Source of the DNA: a virus
Virus record (IMG/VR): IMGVR_UViG_3300031565_010406
Span: 1 to 35,239 of that record
Length of the DNA stretch: 35,239 nt
Strand: one strand, 5' to 3'
Part shown: piece by piece, positions 31,716-35,239 of the stretch
Numbering within the stretch: position 1 is the first letter of the stretch
Layout of the letters: each line of letters begins with the position of its first letter
Position numbers and translations under genes: made by a program
Notes under the pieces: model-generated
Seen by the model: only the letters and a program-made list of their open reading frames with translations
What the model was told of the DNA's origin: nothing
Database searches by the model: none

Positions 31716-32521
31716 GGGCGCGTTCTCGCACACGTCGCGTAGATGCGAGAGATGCCGTGTCCATCGATCTCCACTCCGACCTCCGCCGCCAGCCGGCGCA
31801 GTAACGACTCGAACTGCGACTCAATCCCCATCGCTACCATGGGGCTACTGCACTCCAGGTACAGCGCCTCCGCCTCCGGATCGAAGTCCCGCGCCGTCAC
31901 GTTCGCCAGGTACAGGTTGAAGTTTCCCTCGCTCACCCGCTCCGCCGCCGCGCTCAGCAAGCGCCGCCACTGCTCCGCGAGCTCCCGCTGGTCCCCGTAC
32001 GTCTTCCCCTCCCGCACGCGCGCACCGCTCCGGGCCCGCTCCGCGTAGCTCTCCTCATCCAGCCCGCACCGATACAGCAGCGCCTCGTGCATTTGCTGCA
32101 AACGCCCCGGCAGCGACGCCACCTGATCGGGACTCAGGAGAGGAGGTTCCTTCTGCACGTGAAACATATACCGCTGGTCACCCGGCTTCCCTTCCACCGA
32201 GATCAGACCGTGGTCCTCCAGGACCTGCAGAGCCCCCGGCATGCGCACCCGTTCCCCGCCCTCAGTCCGCCAGCGCCCCTTGATGATGTTCCGATTGCCG
32301 CCCGCGGCCATGTCGGCCAGCAGCGAGATCGACGGCCAGCAGGAGTCCTTCTCCCCGTAGCAGAACCCGATCAACGCCTGCCACGTGGCCCAGGCTGTAG
32401 GGCCTAGCAGCGGAAGCCAGAAGCGAGTGGAGTAGTTCCACACCACGTGGTGACCGTGCAGTGTGGGTTCGAGAGAAGCCGCCCTTGTGTCGAAGCGCTG
32501 TGAGTCCGCCTCAGCTGTCAT
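31712..32521 (-). CDS. Replication initiator with winged helix and DnaA-N-like domain
   Basis: 269 residues; the start at 32521 overlaps the Cro-like gene's end. Residues about 25-125 form a phage-type winged helix (LLGPTAWATWQALIGFCYGE..CWPSISLLADMAAGG...LQVLEDHGLISVEGK). The C-terminal part, LLSAAAERVSEGNFNLYLAN ... LYLECSSPMVAMGIESQFES (about 185-250), resembles domain I of DnaA (helix-strand-strand-helix that contacts helicase or DiaA). Such combinations occur in phage replisome organisers. The candidate iteron region at 18558 could be its target. Confidence 0.75.
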   Translation of the reverse strand: MTAEADSQRFDTRAASLEPTLHGHHVVWNYSTRFWLPLLGPTAWATWQALIGFCYGEKDSCWPSISLLADMAAGGNRNIIKGRWRTEGGERVRMPGALQVLEDHGLISVEGKPGDQRYMFHVQKEPPLLSPDQVASLPGRLQQMHEALLYRCGLDEESYAERARSGARVREGKTYGDQRELAEQWRRLLSAAAERVSEGNFNLYLANVTARDFDPEAEALYLECSSPMVAMGIESQFESLLRRLAAEVGVEIDGHGISRIYATCARTRP

Positions 32522-32729
32522 ACGGGGTCCACGCCTCGTCGGGCACACCTAGAAGGTCATGGCATCTCTGGCGAAACTCCTGTGTAACCGGGTTGGCACC
32601 GTTCAACACACGAGAGAGGTACTGCGCGCTGTACCCTAGCTGGGCCGCGACCCACCAGTGACGAAGGCCTCGCCCCTCAATCCAGGCGCGGAGGCCGTCA
32701 GGCGCTCCGTAGGTTCGATCTGCGACCAT
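32511..32729 (-). CDS. Cro-like HTH protein
   Basis: 72 residues, ATG 32729 after AGGAAGGACAGGCC. One HTH domain fills the chain: DGLRAWIEGRGLRHWWVAAQ (helices 1-2), LGYSAQYLSRVLNGANPVT (recognition helix and turn), then FRQRCHDLLGVP. It is the first solid gene on the leftward promoter of the switch, so it is probably the Cro-like regulator that favours lytic growth, and is coupled to the initiator. Confidence 0.8.
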   Translation of the reverse strand: MVADRTYGAPDGLRAWIEGRGLRHWWVAAQLGYSAQYLSRVLNGANPVTQEFRQRCHDLLGVPDEAWTPYDS

Positions 32730-32827
32730 GGCCTGTCCTTCCTGGGCGTGCCGACGATGTCAGCCACCTTCGTGACAAAATCCAACACGTCGCCCAGCTC
32801 CGATGAGGTGATCTCTATCTCGTCCAT
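32636..32827 (-). CDS. Possible leader ORF of the leftward operon
   Basis: 63 residues from ATG 32827, about 10 nt behind the expected transcription start, so the message would be almost leaderless. The N-terminal half (MDEIEITSSELGDVLDFVTK) looks like a real helical peptide; the end overlaps the Cro-like gene by 94 nt in another frame. It could be a small gene or a leader that tunes translation of cro. Confidence 0.35.
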   Translation of the reverse strand: MDEIEITSSELGDVLDFVTKVADIVGTPRKDRPWSQIEPTERLTASAPGLRGEAFVTGGSRPS

Positions 32828-32829
32828 AT

Positions 32830-32894
32830 CTGCAAACGATGACATTATACACCCAAAACGCAATGTTGTCAAACGATGACATTTCGTGTATAAT
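32830..32894. promoter_or_regulatory. Divergent promoters with shared operator (genetic switch)
   Basis: Leftward: TTGACA (32872-32867 on the minus strand), 17-nt spacer, TATAAT (32849-32844). Rightward: TTGTCA (32866-32871), 17-nt spacer, TATAAT (32889-32894). The two -35 boxes overlap. TGTCAAACGATGACA (32867-32881), with TGTCA/TGACA arms, covers them. A partial copy (CAAACGATGACAT, 32833-32845) overlaps the leftward -10. Binding at the shared site would choose one direction, as in lambdoid switches. Confidence 0.88.
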
Positions 32895-32975
32895 ACCAGT
32901 ACAACCCACGTAACTAAGTACAAGCTCACTGCAGCGTCGCGACCGGCCCCGCGCGAAAAGAAAGGGGGTGATCAC

Positions 32976-33386
32976 GTGAACGTCGAACACGAGATCGGCC
33001 GGTTGGCCGCTGAGGCCCACAGCCTCGGCGACTTTCTAGACAAGGCATGCAAGCTGCGAGCGAAACCCGTCACGCGGGCCAGTGAGGAGGCCGGCCTGTC
33101 GAGGAATTCCATCTCCAGCTTCATCCTGGGGTCTCGGCGTCCGTCGGTGGCCTCTGTGCACGCACTGGCGCGTTACTTCGGGGTTCCTGAGAGGGACATC
33201 CTGAGGCTTGCGGGCCACACCGACACTGTGCCGGCTGCCGACCTCGAAGGACTGGGGGAGGTGGTCGGGCGTCTGGTGCGTTCCATGGACGCGGAGGAGC
33301 TCAACGAGTGGATACAGTTCGGGGAGATGCTCCTGCTGCGTCGTCAGCGACGCATGATGGAGGAGAGGCGTGAGGTGGAAGGGTAG
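32976..33386 (+). CDS. XRE-family repressor
   Basis: 136 residues from GTG 32976 after AAAGGGGGTGATCAC, about 75 nt behind the rightward promoter. The HTH (about 18-73) reads AKPVTRASEEAGLSRNSISS, then FILGSRRPSVASVHALARYF and GVPERDILRLAG. The C-terminal part (LGEVVGRLVRSMDAEELNEW...EMLLLRRQRRMM) is a helical oligomerisation segment. It has no peptidase-type domain as in LexA/CI, so induction probably does not use RecA self-cleavage. It should keep the element silent by binding the operator at 32867. Confidence 0.85.
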   Translation: MNVEHEIGRLAAEAHSLGDFLDKACKLRAKPVTRASEEAGLSRNSISSFILGSRRPSVASVHALARYFGVPERDILRLAGHTDTVPAADLEGLGEVVGRLVRSMDAEELNEWIQFGEMLLLRRQRRMMEERREVEG

Positions 33387-33507
33387 CTACTTCGACCGGT
33401 TGATGCAGGAGCACGAGGACGCGTTTGTCTGGTTCATGCTCGTGATCGGTGGGGGGCTGGTGCTGAGGTTCGTGCTGGAATCCCTCGGGGCGTGGCCGTG
33501 GGCGTAG
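33370..33507 (+). CDS. Tiny membrane protein between repressor and integrase
   Basis: 45 residues from GTG 33370 after GGAGGAGAGGC, overlapping the repressor end by 17 nt and the integrase start by 16 nt. N-terminal amphipathic part (WKGSYFDRLMQEHEDA), then one membrane span (VWFMLVIGGGLVLRFVLES). The ribosome site and nested overlaps suggest translational coupling. Expressed in the lysogen, so superinfection exclusion is a reasonable guess. Confidence 0.5.
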   Translation: MRWKGSYFDRLMQEHEDAFVWFMLVIGGGLVLRFVLESLGAWPWA

Positions 33508-35021
33508 CCCTGATCTACGTCCGCCGCTCCATGGTCCGCTACGAGGCCGACCGCGCCAGCCCTGAGCGCCAACTGGACCACTGCATGCGCGTCTGCGACG
33601 AAAAAGGCTGGACCTACGAGGTATACCAGGACGCCGAAGGACACCGCTCCGGCCGCTCCGAGAAGCACCGCCCAGAGTGGCGCCGCCTCAAGACGCAGCT
33701 GCCCCGGCCCGAAGTAGTCGCCGTCGTTGTGAGCTCGCTGGACAGGGCGTCGCGGTCTCCCAGGGACTTTTTCAACTTCGTCGACCTCCTGCAAGAGCAC
33801 AGCGTCGAGCTCGTCAGCGTCAAGGAGCGCTTCGACACCACGACCGCCATAGGCAACGCCTTCCTCGCCATGCTGATGGTGGTCGCGTCGCTTGAGTCCG
33901 ATCTCGCCAGCGAGCGCATCTCAGACAGTGTCCGCCACCGACGCACCAAGGGAGTCCACGTCGGCCTCGCCCCATTTGGCTACCGCCGCGAGGACGGCCA
34001 CCTCATCCCCGGCGAGGACGCGCGAATCGTCACGCTCCTGGTCGAGTTGTACGCCACCGGCAGCTACAGCTTTTCACAGCTGGCCGTCGAGCTCAACCGC
34101 CGCGGCTACCGCTTCCGAGACCGCTACGGAGCCAAGCCCTTCACCAAGGTCTCCGTCCGCAGCGTGCTCCAGAACGCCTGGCTCTATGCCGGCAAGATTC
34201 CAGTCGGCCGTGAGCGAGACCGAGCCTACTCCGAGATCTACGACGGCGACCACGAACCGCTCATCAGCGACGAACTCGCCGGCCACGTCACCGACGTGAG
34301 ACGAAACAGGACCAAGGGCACAAGCCGAAGCCCATCCAGGCTGTACCTCTTGACCGGCTTGCTCTACTGTCAGGACTGTGGAGCGCGGCTGTGGGGCAGG
34401 CGGCGGGGCAGGGGAGGCGACCCGACCTACCGGCACCCTGGCCCCGCCTGCCAGCCCTACCGTGGCTCCTTCCCGGCTGAGCGGCTGGAAGCCGAGGCGG
34501 TGGCGCTACTCGACGGCCTCGCCCTTCCGACTCAGCTGCAGGATATGATCAGGGACCGCGTCAAGGAGCGAATCGAGGCCGAGCCCAGGAATGCGGACCT
34601 ACTCAGGGAGCTACAGGCAAAGCGCGCCAAGCTCATACGCCTGACCGAGATGCGGCTTGAGGGCGACATCGACAGAGACGCCTTCCACGCCCGCAAGGCA
34701 GAGATCACCGCCGCGACCCTGGACCTGGAAACCCAACTCGGACTCGGCTCGCACGATCCGGACAGTTCCTTGCAGCGCATCACCGACCTGGCCCGCGTGG
34801 CCCGTGACGGTTCGCCGTCTCAGCGGCGTGGTGTCCTGCTCTCCATATTTCAACGACTCGAGCTCAGCATCGAACGCGGCGAGATCGTCAAGGTGGTGCC
34901 CAAACCGTGGTTCCGCACTTTCTTCCCCCACCTCGTGGAAGCATGGGACCATGCGGACACTCCGCGCGCCGGAACCCCTCCAGGCGCGCCTCTTACTTCC
35001 CCCGTTGGAGGCACTGGATAG
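33492..35021 (+). CDS. Large serine integrase
   Basis: 509 residues from GTG 33492 (GTG 33498 is an alternative). The resolvase domain (about 1-150) has catalytic Ser in YVRRS (residue 13), the Arg/Ser pair in SSLDRASRSPRDF, and the TTAIGNAFLAMLMVVASLES helix with ERISD.V. A recombinase domain (about 165-270) follows. Then a zinc-ribbon (GLLYCQDCGARLWG with a later Cys) and a coiled coil (about 370-415: LQAKRAKLIRLTEMRLEGDI). The last residues differ between integrated and free forms because the attachment core lies in the gene: residues after GAP are host-derived here. It catalyses integration at the tRNA-Arg site. Confidence 0.93.
   Translation: MAVGVALIYVRRSMVRYEADRASPERQLDHCMRVCDEKGWTYEVYQDAEGHRSGRSEKHRPEWRRLKTQLPRPEVVAVVVSSLDRASRSPRDFFNFVDLLQEHSVELVSVKERFDTTTAIGNAFLAMLMVVASLESDLASERISDSVRHRRTKGVHVGLAPFGYRREDGHLIPGEDARIVTLLVELYATGSYSFSQLAVELNRRGYRFRDRYGAKPFTKVSVRSVLQNAWLYAGKIPVGRERDRAYSEIYDGDHEPLISDELAGHVTDVRRNRTKGTSRSPSRLYLLTGLLYCQDCGARLWGRRRGRGGDPTYRHPGPACQPYRGSFPAERLEAEAVALLDGLALPTQLQDMIRDRVKERIEAEPRNADLLRELQAKRAKLIRLTEMRLEGDIDRDAFHARKAEITAATLDLETQLGLGSHDPDSSLQRITDLARVARDGSPSQRRGVLLSIFQRLELSIERGEIVKVVPKPWFRTFFPHLVEAWDHADTPRAGTPPGAPLTSPVGGTG
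34976..34991. repeat. attR: 16-bp attachment core inside the integrase gene
   Basis: CCCTCCAGGCGCGCCT, identical to 2946-2961. The preceding base is C here and T at attL; the following is C here and A at attL. Everything right of 34991 is host sequence. Confidence 0.85.
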
Positions 35022-35032
35022 GCCCCCGATCA

Positions 35033-35239
35033 TTACTCGGCGAAGCGAAACCTGTCCACAGCTACCGAAGAGACCACCCCCACCACGAAGATCCACAACA
35101 CCCAGGGGATCACGATCTCCAGGGGGAACTCCCCAGCGCGCATCAACACGTAGACGAGGGCGATGAGCACGTACGGGGAACTCAGCCCCAGACCAGCCGC
35201 CAGCGTTCTGTGCAGTGGGGTCTTGGACAGCAGTATCGT
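35033..35239 (-). CDS. Membrane protein, C-terminal part
   Basis: The frame is open to the right edge, so only the last 68 residues are seen. Two hydrophobic segments, SSPYVLIALVYVLMRAG and IVIPWVLWIFVVGVVSSVAV, are followed by a short basic end (DRFRFAE). It is the first host gene beyond attR, reads toward the element and ends 41 bp from the junction. Not recognised. Confidence 0.6.
   Translation of the reverse strand, partial: TILLSKTPLHRTLAAGLGLSSPYVLIALVYVLMRAGEFPLEIVIPWVLWIFVVGVVSSVAVDRFRFAE

Overview
The window is a GC-rich bacterial chromosome segment that carries one complete-looking integrated element. The host flanks suggest a Chloroflexota (Anaerolineae-like) bacterium, on the basis of secreted proteins ending in PEP-CTERM-type tails (VPEP..LLLGSGLAGLAGY..LR.R.RE), strong GGAGG ribosome sites and high GC. 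This taxonomic guess is an inference. The left host flank (1-2945) holds three PEP-CTERM-type genes with twin terminators, a decayed tyrosine-recombinase fragment and a tRNA-Arg(TCT). The right host flank (34992-35239) holds the end of a membrane-protein gene.

The element lies between two copies of a 16-bp direct repeat, CCCTCCAGGCGCGCCT. One copy (2946-2961) covers the 3' end of the tRNA-Arg gene. The other (34976-34991) lies inside the last codons of the element's large serine integrase. The element is about 32 kb and behaves like a provirus. Reading left to right: (1) 2962-4833 is gene-free, with three 67-bp tandem repeats and several near-perfect palindromes. (2) 4834-5514 encodes a SLOG-like protein whose coding strand is almost free of adenine: one A in 637 nt. 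(3) 5688-11066 is a rightward run of small plasmid-like accessory genes (SWIM zinc finger, ArdC-type anti-restriction protein, a DUF488-like protein, many unknowns). (4) 11067-12190 is intergenic, with repeats and a broken paralogue. (5) 12191-16075 is a rightward restriction-modification island: two tandem m5C methyltransferases, an HNH endonuclease and a 4Fe-4S HhH-GPD DNA glycosylase that probably repairs T:G mismatches created by deamination of 5-methylcytosine. (6) 31715 down to 16353 is a leftward virion operon: small terminase, portal, zinc-finger protein, protease-capsid fusion, membrane protein, head/neck proteins, large terminase, SleB-type hydrolase, HNH protein, glycosidase-amidase lysin and a tail hub/fibre protein. 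(7) 32511-33507 is the lysogeny switch, with two divergent consensus promoters sharing a -35 region over an operator. A Cro-like protein and a DnaA-N-domain initiator lie on the left, and a repressor, a tiny membrane protein and the serine integrase on the right.

The most unusual signals are the adenine-eliminated SLOG gene, a family of 40-bp GGTGAC-N28-GTCACC elements at nearly every real gap of the virion operon, a candidate replication origin (four 21-bp iterons, two DnaA-box-like sites and an A-rich tract) inside that operon, and an integrase whose C-terminus is rewritten by integration. No tape-measure, tail-tube or sheath gene was seen, so a short-tailed or minimal particle is possible.
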